From Phenylobacterium sp. (GTDB taxonomy: Bacteria > Pseudomonadota > Alphaproteobacteria > Caulobacterales > Caulobacteraceae), in NCBI RefSeq assembly GCF_004297125.1, contig NZ_SCVD01000006.1:62001-126000 (forward strand): a stretch of 64,000 nt of DNA. The letters run 5' to 3'. Made by a program: the position numbers and the translations under genes. The first letter of the stretch is position 1. Every line of letters begins with the position of its first letter. This document shows, piece after piece, positions 25,391 to 32,916 of the stretch. The notes beneath the pieces were generated by a model, which was not told where the DNA came from, ran no database searches, and was given only the letters and a program-made list of their open reading frames with translations.

Positions 25391-26772
25391 GTGGCGGCCG
25401 CAGCCAAGGCGGCGGCGTCCTCGATTTTCCGCGCCGGCCGTCCGAGCGCGAGGAACAGCACCGCGGCCAGGGCCGGCAAGGTCGCGATGAGGGCGAAGAA
25501 GGTCGCGTGGTCGATGCGGGTCCAGAGCGTGCCGACGAGGCCGCCCATGAAGTTGCCGGCGAACGATCCCAGGCCCCACACCGCCATGGTCGTTGCGCCC
25601 AGCCCCAGCGGCGCCAAGCGGCCAAACAGGGACATCCCGATCGGGAAGACCCACATCTCCGCCAGCGTCAACAGGGTGATGTAGGCGGCGATCCAGACCC
25701 AGCTGACCTTCGTCCCCGGCCCCGCGACGGCGGCCACCGCAGCCAACATCAGGTAGGCCGCGGCTAGGCCGGCGCACCCGATCGCCATCTTGGCCAGGGC
25801 GTCGGGCTCGCGGCCCGCGGCCCGCAGCCGGGTCCAGGTCAGGATCACCAGCGGCATGGCGAAGCAGACCAGCAGCGGATTGATCGCCTGCAGCCAGGTC
25901 ATCGGGATCGTGAGGGCGCCCAGAGAGCGGTCCACGCCCTCGTCGGCCCACAAGGCCACGGTGTTGCCGATCTGCTCATAAGCGGTGCGGAACAGCACCA
26001 TCAGCACGGCCACCGCGCCCAGCAGACGGAAGCGTGTGGCGGTATCGGCGCGCCAAGCCGGCGTCGCCTGTACGGCGATGTGGACCGCCGGGGGTTGCTC
26101 CACCGGCAGGTGTCGAGCGCCGCCGGCGTAGATCCCGATGCCGATCAGCATGCCGACGCCCGCGGCCGCGAAGCCGTAGTGCCAGCCGTAGGTCTCGCCC
26201 AGGTAGCCGCAGACGATCGGGGCGAGGAGTGCGCCGAGGTTCGCGCCCACATAGTAGACGTTATAGGCCGACGCCCCCCGCGGATCGCCAGGCTTGTAGA
26301 TCTGCCGCACCTGGCTCAGCAGGTTCGGCAGGAACAGGCCGTTGCCGAAGCAAATGGCGGCCAGCGCCGGGTAGAACAACGCCTCCGAGATCATCATGAA
26401 ATGGCCCAGGGCCATGATCGAACAGCCCAGGATCACCGAGCGCCGCGCGCCCAGCCAACGGTCCGACAGGATCCCGCCGACGATCGGCGTCAGATAGGCG
26501 AAGCCGGAATAGAGGCCGTAGATCATCGAAGCCTTGGCTGGGTGAAAGCCCAGGCCTTTGACCATGTAGTAGACCAGCAGCACCCGGATCGCGATGTAGG
26601 AGAACCGCTCCCAGGTCTCGGTCAGGAACAGGACGGACAAGCCGGCGGGATGGCCGAACCACTCGCGCTCCGCCGCCGGTCCGACGCTCGATCCCGCACC
26701 CCGCAACAAGCCTGCCCCGATACTGCGCCGCGCAACGGCGACGGCCGCGCCGGCCACGCCTGAGCGGGACAC
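25387..26772 (-). CDS. POT-family proton-coupled oligopeptide transporter 2
   Basis: The 461-residue inner-membrane protein is a second POT/PTR2 transporter. After an unusual 35-residue arginine- and alanine-rich extension comes FGHPAGLSVLFLTETWERFSYIAIRVLLVYYMVKG with the ExxER signature, then YLTPIVGGILSDRWLG and about 12 helices. It is only distantly similar to POT1 at 10582, so the pair is not a recent duplication; their specificities may differ. An internal start nearer residue 35 would remove the odd N-terminus. The gene is first in the operon POT2, aminopeptidase, S12 hydrolase, esterase, LysR. Two palindromes lie 52-106 bp upstream in the divergent promoter region. Confidence 0.92.
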   Translation of the reverse strand: MSRSGVAGAAVAVARRSIGAGLLRGAGSSVGPAAEREWFGHPAGLSVLFLTETWERFSYIAIRVLLVYYMVKGLGFHPAKASMIYGLYSGFAYLTPIVGGILSDRWLGARRSVILGCSIMALGHFMMISEALFYPALAAICFGNGLFLPNLLSQVRQIYKPGDPRGASAYNVYYVGANLGALLAPIVCGYLGETYGWHYGFAAAGVGMLIGIGIYAGGARHLPVEQPPAVHIAVQATPAWRADTATRFRLLGAVAVLMVLFRTAYEQIGNTVALWADEGVDRSLGALTIPMTWLQAINPLLVCFAMPLVILTWTRLRAAGREPDALAKMAIGCAGLAAAYLMLAAVAAVAGPGTKVSWVWIAAYITLLTLAEMWVFPIGMSLFGRLAPLGLGATTMAVWGLGSFAGNFMGGLVGTLWTRIDHATFFALIATLPALAAVLFLALGRPARKIEDAAALAAAAT

Positions 26773-26823
26773 TCAGGTCAGCAATCCGAGACCCCGATCG
26801 GCAAGGCATAAGAAGTCATCCGC

Positions 26824-26842
26824 GCATTAGGCCGGCTAATCC
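26824..26842. promoter_or_regulatory. Palindrome ATTAG-N5-CTAAT (copy 2)
   Basis: GCATTAGGCCGGCTAATCC differs from the copy at 10570-10588 in two positions. It lies in the divergent region between the POT2 operon (minus) and the D-threonine-aldolase-type gene (plus), 52 bp upstream of the POT2 start. It is a candidate LysR operator. Confidence 0.6.
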
Positions 26843-26859
26843 GGGCGGCGGCGCGGGGA

Positions 26860-26878
26860 CCATTAGGCTGCCTAATGC
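26860..26878. promoter_or_regulatory. Palindrome ATTAGG-N3-CCTAAT (copy 3)
   Basis: CCATTAGGCTGCCTAATGC has 6-bp arms and lies 24 bp before the GTG of the D-threonine-aldolase-type gene. Its centre is 36 bp from that of copy 2. Paired sites of this kind in a divergent promoter are the usual LysR arrangement. Confidence 0.6.
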
Positions 26879-26902
26879 GCGCCCTACCAAAGGAGCCTTG
26901 CC

Positions 26903-28087
26903 GTGAGCGGGCGGCCCGGCGCTCCTTCGAGGCCGCGATCAAGCTGCAGGCGGGCCGGCCCCTTGTCCATCAACCACCATCTCATCGGCGACCAGCAGGC
27001 CGCGCGCGGCCTCGCCACGCCGGTGCTGATCCTCGACCTGGACGCCTTCCAGCGGAACGTGGCGAAGATGGCCGCCCATTGCCGCGAGCACGGGATCGCC
27101 CTGCGTCCGCATGCCAAGACGCACAAGTCGGTGACGGTGGCGAAGGCCCAGATCGCCGCCGGCGCCATCGGGATCTGCTGCGCCAAGGTGGGCGAGGCGG
27201 AAGCCTTGGGGGCCGGCGGCGTCGGCGGGATCCTGATCACCTCCCCTGTCGTGGCGCGCCAGGCCCTGGCTCGCCTGGCGGCCCTGAACCTGACGTCGTC
27301 GGGCCTGATCGTGGTCGTCGACCATGCCGAGAGCGCCGCGGCCCTCTCCGCGGCGGCCTTGGCGACCGGCAAGCCGATCGACGTGCTGGTGGATATCGAT
27401 CCCGGCATGGGGCGCAGCGGCGTGCAACCCGGCGCCGCCGCCCTGGCCCTGGCCGCTACGATCGCGCCTCTGGCCGGCCTGAGGTTGGTCGGGATCCAGT
27501 GCTACGACGGCGACGTCCAGCACGTGGCGGTGTTCAACGACCGCAAGGCCCGCTCGCTGGCGGCCATGACCGTGCTGGCTCATGCGCGCGACGCGTTCCG
27601 GCAGGCGGGATTCGCAACGGGCGTGCTGTCCGGCGGCGGGACCGGCACCTTCGACATCGACCCACCCGCCGGCGCTCTCACCGAGTTGCAGGCCGGCTCG
27701 TACGTGTTCATGGATCGCCAGTACAACGAGATCGCCCACGCGGGCCAAGGGCCGCCGTTCGAGACGGCTCTGTTCGTCGAAACCACCGTGATCTCCGCCA
27801 ACCGGCCGGGCCGCGTGACCACAGACGCCGGACTGAAGGCCTTCGCCACCGACGACGGCGCGCCGCTGATCCGGACGCCCGGCATACGAGGCGACTACAC
27901 CTTCGTCGGCGACGAGCAGGGCTCGGTCCGCTTCCAGGGCGACGCGCAACTGGGGCTCGGCGATACGGTTCGCCTGGTCACGCCGCATTGCGATCCGACC
28001 GTGAACCTCTACGACGCCTATCATGTGATGCGCGGCGAGACCCTGGTCGACATCTGGCCGATCGAGGCCCGGGGGCGGTCCTACTGA
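26903..28087 (+). CDS. D-threonine aldolase / DSD1-family PLP enzyme
   Basis: The 394-residue enzyme is an alanine-racemase-fold (fold-type III) PLP protein. Visible: TPVLILDLDAFQRNVAKMAAHC, RPHAKTHKSVTVAKAQ with the PLP lysine, VDIDPGMGRSGV, VLSGGGTGTFDID, LQAGSYVFMDRQY, and the metal-binding HCDP near residue 360. Members cleave D-threonine or D-3-hydroxy amino acids to glycine and aldehyde, dehydrate D-serine or D-3-hydroxyaspartate, or act as beta-hydroxyaspartate aldolase (BhcC). GTG 26903 is preceded by AAGGAG. A palindrome lies directly upstream. With dsdA, the dehydratase and the OCD-family gene, it implies that hydroxy-D-amino acids are released by the locus. The exact reaction cannot be told from sequence. 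Confidence 0.87.
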   Translation: MSGRPGAPSRPRSSCRRAGPLSINHHLIGDQQAARGLATPVLILDLDAFQRNVAKMAAHCREHGIALRPHAKTHKSVTVAKAQIAAGAIGICCAKVGEAEALGAGGVGGILITSPVVARQALARLAALNLTSSGLIVVVDHAESAAALSAAALATGKPIDVLVDIDPGMGRSGVQPGAAALALAATIAPLAGLRLVGIQCYDGDVQHVAVFNDRKARSLAAMTVLAHARDAFRQAGFATGVLSGGGTGTFDIDPPAGALTELQAGSYVFMDRQYNEIAHAGQGPPFETALFVETTVISANRPGRVTTDAGLKAFATDDGAPLIRTPGIRGDYTFVGDEQGSVRFQGDAQLGLGDTVRLVTPHCDPTVNLYDAYHVMRGETLVDIWPIEARGRSY

Positions 28088-28091
28088 GGGA

Positions 28092-29753
28092 ATGAAGACA
28101 ATGGTTCGGTGGATGCGCGCGCCGCTACTCGGCATGACCCTGACCCTGGCGGCCAGCGCGACGGCGCAGGCCGCCGTCGACCCCGCCCGCCTCGACCGCC
28201 TGTTCACCGCCTTCGCCAAGGACGGACCGGGCCTCTCGGTCGCGGTCTCGCAGGGCGGCAAGACGACGTACAGCCGGGCGTTCGGCGCCGCGGACATCGA
28301 GCATGGCGATCCCGCAACGCCGCAGACCCGGTTCCACGCCGCGAGCATCTCGAAGGAATTCACCGCGCTGGCCATCGCGATGCTGGCCGCGGAGGGCAAG
28401 GTCGACCTGGACGCCGACATCCGGCGCTACCTGCCGTACGTCCCGGACTTCGGCGCGACGATCACGGTCTTGGACCTCCTGCATCACACCAGCGGGCTGC
28501 GCGACCAGTGGAGTCTCTTCACCCTCAGCGGCAACGATGGCCAGGGCATGCGCCGCCAGGGCGTGGTGTTGGAGATGGTTCGACGCCAGACGGCGCTGAA
28601 CTTCGCGCCCGGGACCCAGTTCTCTTACTCCAACACCGGCTACACCCTGCTGGCCGAGATCGTGAAGGCGACCTCCGGCCGGACGCTGCGCGAGTTCACG
28701 ACCGAGCGGATCTTCCAGCCGCTGGGTATGGAGCGGACATTCTTCTACGACAACGCCCGCGAGCTCGTGCCGGGACGCGCCAGCTCATACGCTCCCGGCC
28801 AGGGCGGCGCGCCCGAACTGGCCCGGCTGAACTTCGAGACCGTGGGCGCGACCAGCCTGCTGACCACCGCGGAGGATTTGGCGATCTGGGGCCGCGAGCT
28901 GATGAACCCCAAGATCCTCGACCCTAAGATCATCGCCCGGATGAAAGTTCCGGGACGCCTGAAGGACGACACGCCGATCAACTACGGACTGGGGCTGCTG
29001 ATTGGCGAGGATGCCGGACATCGGTCCATCGGCCATGGCGGTTCCGACGCAGGGTTCCGTTCGGCCTTCCTGACCTTCCCCGACGACGACACCGTGGTCG
29101 CCCTCGTGGCCAGCGGCCAGGCCCCGGCCAACGACCTTGCGGTGGGCGCGGCCGACCTCGCCCTCAATAGCCGCACGTCGGTCGCACGGCCGATCGTAAC
29201 GCCAGCTCCCGCCGTGCTGACGGCCTTGGCCGGCGACTACGTCAACGATTGGCGCACGGGAATGCGGCTAGAGCTGCGCGACGGCGCGCTGGTGCGCCAC
29301 GCCTTCGACGCGCCGGAGGCCAAGGCGGTCTTTCGAGCCAACGATCGCTTCGACTTCGGCGCCGCCGGCACGAGCTATCGCGTCATCTACGGCCCAAACC
29401 GCCAGGTCGCCGGCCTTGAGGAGACCACGCGTTGGGGGGGGCATGGCCTGGTTCACCGCCGCGCCACGATTGAGGCTCCCTCGCCTACCGAACTCGCCGC
29501 ATTGGCAGGCAGCTATCGTAGCGAGGAGCTGGACCTCACCTACGAGCTCCGCGTGCGCGACGGACGACTGGCGATGAACAGCCTCCGCCATCCCGATCCC
29601 GTAGTGTTCCTGCCCTCGGCAAAGGACATGTTCGACTCCAGCTTCGCCCGTTTGAAGGTCCGGCGCGATCCCTCGGGACGACCCGTCGCTATCCTGCTCG
29701 ACGCCAGCGGCGGCCGCATCCTGAACCTCGCGCTCGCGAGGCTGGAGGACTGA
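28092..29753 (+). CDS. Exported S12-family serine hydrolase 2, D-aminopeptidase-like
   Basis: The 553-residue precursor has a signal peptide (about 28 residues, ending TAQAA). S12 motifs are complete: ASISK (Ser85, Lys88), YSN (Tyr179) and HGG near residue 315. Two C-terminal beta-rich modules follow the catalytic domain (from about residue 375 LAGDYVNDWRTGMRLELRDG, and from about 460 LAGSYRSEELDLTYELRVRDG). A catalytic domain plus two lipocalin-like barrels is the architecture of Ochrobactrum D-aminopeptidase DAP. It lies 4 bp after the D-threonine-aldolase-type gene, so both share one transcript. This link between an exported peptidase and a D-amino-acid enzyme is the best evidence that the substrate contains D-residues. 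The start may be ATG 28101. Confidence 0.9.
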   Translation: MKTMVRWMRAPLLGMTLTLAASATAQAAVDPARLDRLFTAFAKDGPGLSVAVSQGGKTTYSRAFGAADIEHGDPATPQTRFHAASISKEFTALAIAMLAAEGKVDLDADIRRYLPYVPDFGATITVLDLLHHTSGLRDQWSLFTLSGNDGQGMRRQGVVLEMVRRQTALNFAPGTQFSYSNTGYTLLAEIVKATSGRTLREFTTERIFQPLGMERTFFYDNARELVPGRASSYAPGQGGAPELARLNFETVGATSLLTTAEDLAIWGRELMNPKILDPKIIARMKVPGRLKDDTPINYGLGLLIGEDAGHRSIGHGGSDAGFRSAFLTFPDDDTVVALVASGQAPANDLAVGAADLALNSRTSVARPIVTPAPAVLTALAGDYVNDWRTGMRLELRDGALVRHAFDAPEAKAVFRANDRFDFGAAGTSYRVIYGPNRQVAGLEETTRWGGHGLVHRRATIEAPSPTELAALAGSYRSEELDLTYELRVRDGRLAMNSLRHPDPVVFLPSAKDMFDSSFARLKVRRDPSGRPVAILLDASGGRILNLALARLED

Positions 29754-30176
29754 CGCGGAGGCATGACCGTCGATCGAACCTGATGCGGTCAGCGCGATGT
29801 GCGGGATCATCGGAACCGCCTGCGGAAGCCCGACGGCGTGTTCCGTCAGCTCGAACGCACTATGAGGGCGGCGGACAGCCTGGCCGGCGCCCTCACGACC
29901 GTCTCAGCGGTTCGCGCGCCGGCCCCTGAGATCATCGCGGCGCCGAAGATGACGACGATCGACAGCATGGCAAGCGTGAGCGCTCCGACAGCGCCGCGTC
30001 GCCAGGTGTGGACAAGAAGATCTGTGACCGAGCAGGGCCGCGCCGCGGTCGCCCGGAGACGCCGCGAGGGCGCGGGTCTGATGAAGGTCGGCATGAGAGG
30101 CTCGCGCTTCGGGTGGCAAGGAGGCGCCCCCGCCTGGGGCGGCGAGGGTTCGATTCGCCCGGTATGGGAATTGGAG
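29754..30176. other. Intergenic region after the peptide locus
   Basis: About 420 bases between two convergent ends. The only gene-like content is a weak minus-strand frame with one hydrophobic helix (29846-30094). A plus-strand ATG at 29797 reads MCGIIGTACG before a stop after 22 codons; see rejected items. I see no repeat or RNA structure. Confidence 0.5.
29846..30094 (-). CDS. Possible small one-TM protein
   Basis: An 82-codon frame encodes a basic N-terminus and one hydrophobic helix (ALTLAMLSIVVIFGAAMISGAG, about residues 38-58). There is no good ribosome-binding site and the rest is low-complexity arginine/alanine. It may be a real small membrane protein or a GC artefact. Confidence 0.3.
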   Translation of the reverse strand: MPTFIRPAPSRRLRATAARPCSVTDLLVHTWRRGAVGALTLAMLSIVVIFGAAMISGAGARTAETVVRAPARLSAALIVRSS

Positions 30177-30833
30177 CTAGGCGAACCGGGGGACGGCGCG
30201 ACGGCGACGCAGGATGACTCCGGCGCCGCCGAAGCCGATCAGCATCATCGCCCAAGCCGCAGGCTCGGGGACGGCGGCGTAGGCGCCGGCCAGGCCGTCG
30301 AACTCGAAGGCGTTGCCGCTCGAGGCGAAGGTGATCGCCTTCACGGCCTGGCCTTCAAAATCGTAGATGACGCGACGACCGATGCTTTGATCACCGGTCG
30401 CGCCGGCCGGCGCGCCGCCCCAAATCTCATCGCCTGCAAGCGTGAAGCTGAAGCCTTCGCCGCTGAAGGTGACGCTGTTGAAGGTGTCCGGCGATCCGAG
30501 GAAGAAACTGAAGGCGCCGAGCGCCTTGGTGGCGGTCAAGGTCGCGAAGCCGCCTTTGGTGATGGTGAAATGGTTGGAGGTGTCGCCCGGCGGCGGGGCG
30601 CTCACGCCGGGATCGAGGCCCAGGGCGCCGCTGCGCACGAAGGTATTGGGCCCCTCGACGAACTGAAAGCCCGCCGCCACGGCCGAGTCGAAGTCGGCGA
30701 TCATGACCTGGCCGATCGGCAGGGGGCCATCCGTGGGCTGGAACGAGATCGCCAGTGCGGCGGACGGGCCGGCCGCGCTCATGGCCGCGGCGGCGGACGT
30801 GGCGGCAAGCAACGGTCGGAGGAACCGGATCAT
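30177..30833 (-). CDS. PEPxxWA-CTERM exported protein E
   Basis: The 218-residue precursor has a signal peptide (MIRFLRPLLAATSAAAAMSAAGPSAALA), a beta-rich domain resembling the Npun_F0296-type exosortase-substrate fold (ADFDSAVAAGFQFVEG, SNHFTITKGGFATLT, GAFSFFLGSPDTFNSVTF) and the tail VPEPAAWAMMLIGFGGAG followed by RRRR. The tail differs from the four genes at 6.9-10.2 kb (MMLIGFGGAG versus LMIAGFGLAG). It is a single-gene unit and likely reaches the cell surface. Confidence 0.88.
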   Translation of the reverse strand: MIRFLRPLLAATSAAAAMSAAGPSAALAISFQPTDGPLPIGQVMIADFDSAVAAGFQFVEGPNTFVRSGALGLDPGVSAPPPGDTSNHFTITKGGFATLTATKALGAFSFFLGSPDTFNSVTFSGEGFSFTLAGDEIWGGAPAGATGDQSIGRRVIYDFEGQAVKAITFASSGNAFEFDGLAGAYAAVPEPAAWAMMLIGFGGAGVILRRRRAVPRFA

Positions 30834-31371
30834 TGGCGTCTTCTCTTGAACTCTGGCCGCCGAGCTTTCGGCCGCGTTGATGTGCATTGCAGTGTCCACC
30901 GCCCGCGTCGCCGTCGTATGTTGTGCGCGCTGCAAACGCGTTTCTTCCGTTTCAGCGCCGAGCGGTCGCCTCGGCGCCTTGAAAGCCAGTTGTGCGGAGA
31001 AAGCCCCAGGGAGGACATGCGCCGACCCATGGCCAGGCTGCTTCCCGAGAGCGATCATCGCCATGTCATCCAGGTCCGGCGCGACCTGGCCCTAAGCTCG
31101 TCGCCCCGTGCCTGCGCCTCGGCGGCGTCGGCACGCGCGGCCCGTGCGCGCTGACACGGGACATGGTGGTCATCGAACAGCAGCTCGCGCACGGCCGACA
31201 GGCACGCCGCCACATCCGCGGCGTCGACGCGTCGAGACGCGTCGCTATCCTTCGCGGCCAAGTTCAGAGACAGCGTTTCCATGTCGCCAGTCTGGCCGCA
31301 CGATATTCCGTGAAGAGGTCGCGCCGCGTCGAAAGGTGTTGCAATTGTTCCAGCAAGCAGCGGGCGGTCCC
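30834..31371. other. Region upstream of the response regulator
   Basis: About 540 bases with only one plausible small gene (31055-31282, minus). The plus-strand frame that crosses it is a GC artefact joined to the response regulator frame. It probably holds the promoter of the PEP-CTERM gene at 30833. Confidence 0.45.
31055..31282 (-). CDS. Possible small hypothetical protein
   Basis: An ATG at 31282 opens 75 codons encoding METLSLNLAAKDSDASRRVD, then AADVAACLSAVRELLFDDHHV and a charged alanine/arginine-rich tail. The first 45 residues have a balanced composition unlike the surrounding shadows, suggesting a real peptide, but there is no ribosome-binding site and no family is recognised. It is divergent from the response regulator gene. 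Confidence 0.35.
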   Translation of the reverse strand: METLSLNLAAKDSDASRRVDAADVAACLSAVRELLFDDHHVPCQRARAARADAAEAQARGDELRARSRRTWMTWR

Positions 31372-31387
31372 TGAAACAAATGAAACG
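31372..31387 (+). promoter_or_regulatory. Direct repeat GAAAC-N4-GAAAC upstream of the response regulator
   Basis: TGAAACAAATGAAACG holds two GAAAC half-sites 9 bp apart, 172 bp before the response regulator start. The same element precedes the globin (32312-32327) and, inverted, the histidine kinase (35496-35511). Tandem half-sites are how OmpR-family regulators bind, so autoregulation is likely. Confidence 0.55.
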
Positions 31388-31558
31388 CTCGGCGCCCTGG
31401 GGCGGCGACCTCGTGAAACCTCGAGGTTGGAGAATGGCGCACGTTGCATCCCGTCGGGGGCGGCAGATATTTCGCGTTCGCGCTTGCCGCCGACGGCGCT
31501 TCGGCCGGATGCTGAGCTTACGGCTGGTCGCAGGCCAGGACGTCCCGGGGGAACGAAC

Positions 31559-32314
31559 GTGACATCCAGCGCGCACATCGTGGTCGTCGACGACGAGGCG
31601 ATCGTCCGGGAGACGGTCCAGGACTATCTCACGCGTCAGGGGCTCGCCGTCACCGCCGTCGACGGCGGCGCAGCGCTCGACGCCCTGATGGCCGAGCGGG
31701 CCGTGGACCTCGTCCTTCTCGACATCAACATGCCAGGTGAGAACGGCCTGTCGATCGCACGCCGGCTGCGCCAGCGAGGCCCTATCGGCATCATCATGCT
31801 GACGGCCAACACCGACAACGTCGACAAGGTGGTCGGCCTCGAAATCGGGGCCGACGACTATGTGGCCAAGCCGTTCGACCCGCGCGAGCTTCTGGCGCGG
31901 GTTCGCGCGGTGCTTCGCCGCATTACCTCCGACGCACCGGCGGCGACGGTAGGCTCGGAGGTCCGCATGGGGCGGTGCATGCTCAACCTCGAGAGCCGGC
32001 GGATGTTCGACCTCGACGGACGCGACATCCCCCTGACCGCCATGGAATTCGACCTGTTGCGGGCATTTGCCGACAATCCGAACCGCGTGCTGACGCGAGA
32101 CCGGCTGCTGGACCTCGCGCATCACAAGGAGTTTGACGGGTTCGATCGGTCGATCGATGTGCGGATCACGCGGCTCCGCAGGAAGATCGAGCTGGATCCG
32201 ACCACGCCCCAGTCGATCAAGACGGTGCGAGGGGCTGGTTACATTTTCGTCCCCCAACGCACGCCTGCCGGCGGCGCGCTGCACGCTCCGGCCGCCGCCG
32301 CGCCGGCTGACTGA
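31559..32314 (+). CDS. OmpR/PhoB-type response regulator
   Basis: The 251-residue regulator has a receiver domain (VVVDDE acidic pair, phospho-acceptor Asp55 in LLDINMP, Thr in MLTANT, Lys in VAKPFDPREL) and a C-terminal winged helix (about 130-230: LTAMEFDLLRAFADNPNRVLTRDRLLDLA, DRSIDVRITRLRRKIE, KTVRGAGYIF). Start is a GTG with CGGGGGAAC upstream. Its receiver and DNA-binding domains resemble TorR/OmpR-class regulators. The globin and the hybrid kinase lie just downstream and all three genes share an upstream direct repeat, so this protein probably answers the kinase at 32870-35356 and controls the three genes. Confidence 0.93.
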   Translation: MTSSAHIVVVDDEAIVRETVQDYLTRQGLAVTAVDGGAALDALMAERAVDLVLLDINMPGENGLSIARRLRQRGPIGIIMLTANTDNVDKVVGLEIGADDYVAKPFDPRELLARVRAVLRRITSDAPAATVGSEVRMGRCMLNLESRRMFDLDGRDIPLTAMEFDLLRAFADNPNRVLTRDRLLDLAHHKEFDGFDRSIDVRITRLRRKIELDPTTPQSIKTVRGAGYIFVPQRTPAGGALHAPAAAAPAD

Positions 32315-32327
32315 AACAGAGGAAACG
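32312..32327 (+). promoter_or_regulatory. Direct repeat GAAAC-N4-GAAAC upstream of the globin
   Basis: TGAAACAGAGGAAACG overlaps the TGA stop of the response regulator and lies about 80 bp before the globin start. Half-site spacing (9 bp) is the same as at 31372 and 35496. Confidence 0.5.
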
Positions 32328-32406
32328 GCGGGCCGCTCCCCACGACATCGGCCGGGAACCTCGCCGGCGCATCATAGCGTCCACGATGCACAGAAGCAGG
32401 TCCTAC

Positions 32407-32916
32407 GTGACATACCGCGAAATGGCCGTCGCGCTCTGCGGCGGCGCGGATACGCCTTGTGCCCCGGCGCAGGACGGCAACGAGCCGGCCCTCCCCACCT
32501 CCGAAGCCGTCTACAGGGTGAAACGTAGCTTCGCCCGCGTCGCACAGGCCGAGGCGCTTACAGCTCGCTTCTATGACAGGCTTTTCGCCCTGCGCCCCGA
32601 CGTGCGGCCCCTGTTCGCATCCAGCCTGGCGGACCAGCAGCACAAGTTGGCCAGCACCCTGGCGGTCGTCGTGGGTGGTCTCGACGACTTCGAGGCGCTC
32701 CGCGGCGCGGTGTCGGCGCTCGGTCGCGGCCACGTCGCGTACGGCGTCAGCGAAGCGCACTACGCCGCCGTGGGCGCCGCACTCATCTGGAGCCTAGAGG
32801 CCGAGACCGGAAGCCTCCTGCCCGAGGAACGCGAGGCCTGGATCGAGGTCTACGGGTTCCTGAGCACGGTCATGATGCGGGCGGCGCGTTCTGCCGCTCC
32901 GAACCCAACGCCCTGA
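32407..32916 (+). CDS. Single-domain globin (flavohaemoglobin-type)
   Basis: The 169-residue protein has a short N-terminal extension (about 30 residues) and then a globin fold: VYRVKRSFARVAQAEALTARFYDRLFALRPDVRPLF with Tyr at B10, QQHKLASTLAVVVGGLDD with Gln in the E7 region, and LGRGHVAYGVSEAHYAAVG with the proximal histidine at F8. Tyr B10 plus Gln E7 is typical of flavohaemoglobin-like globins that bind O2 or NO tightly; no reductase domain follows. GTG 32407 has AGCAGG upstream; ATG 32386 is the alternative. The 3' end overlaps the convergent kinase gene by 47 bp. It may detoxify NO or act as haem sensor for the adjacent two-component system. Confidence 0.88.
   Translation: MTYREMAVALCGGADTPCAPAQDGNEPALPTSEAVYRVKRSFARVAQAEALTARFYDRLFALRPDVRPLFASSLADQQHKLASTLAVVVGGLDDFEALRGAVSALGRGHVAYGVSEAHYAAVGAALIWSLEAETGSLLPEEREAWIEVYGFLSTVMMRAARSAAPNPTP

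Noticed and set aside
22395..29753. Beta-lactam resistance genes
   Set aside because: The S12 proteins carry SxxK, YxN and HxG, but also C-terminal barrels and sit in a peptide catabolic locus; D-peptidase or esterase function is more likely.
29797..29865. An ATG followed by MCGIIGTACG, like the start of a class II glutamine amidotransferase
   Set aside because: The frame stops after 22 codons, no ribosome-binding site exists and no further homology appears in any frame. It is probably chance.
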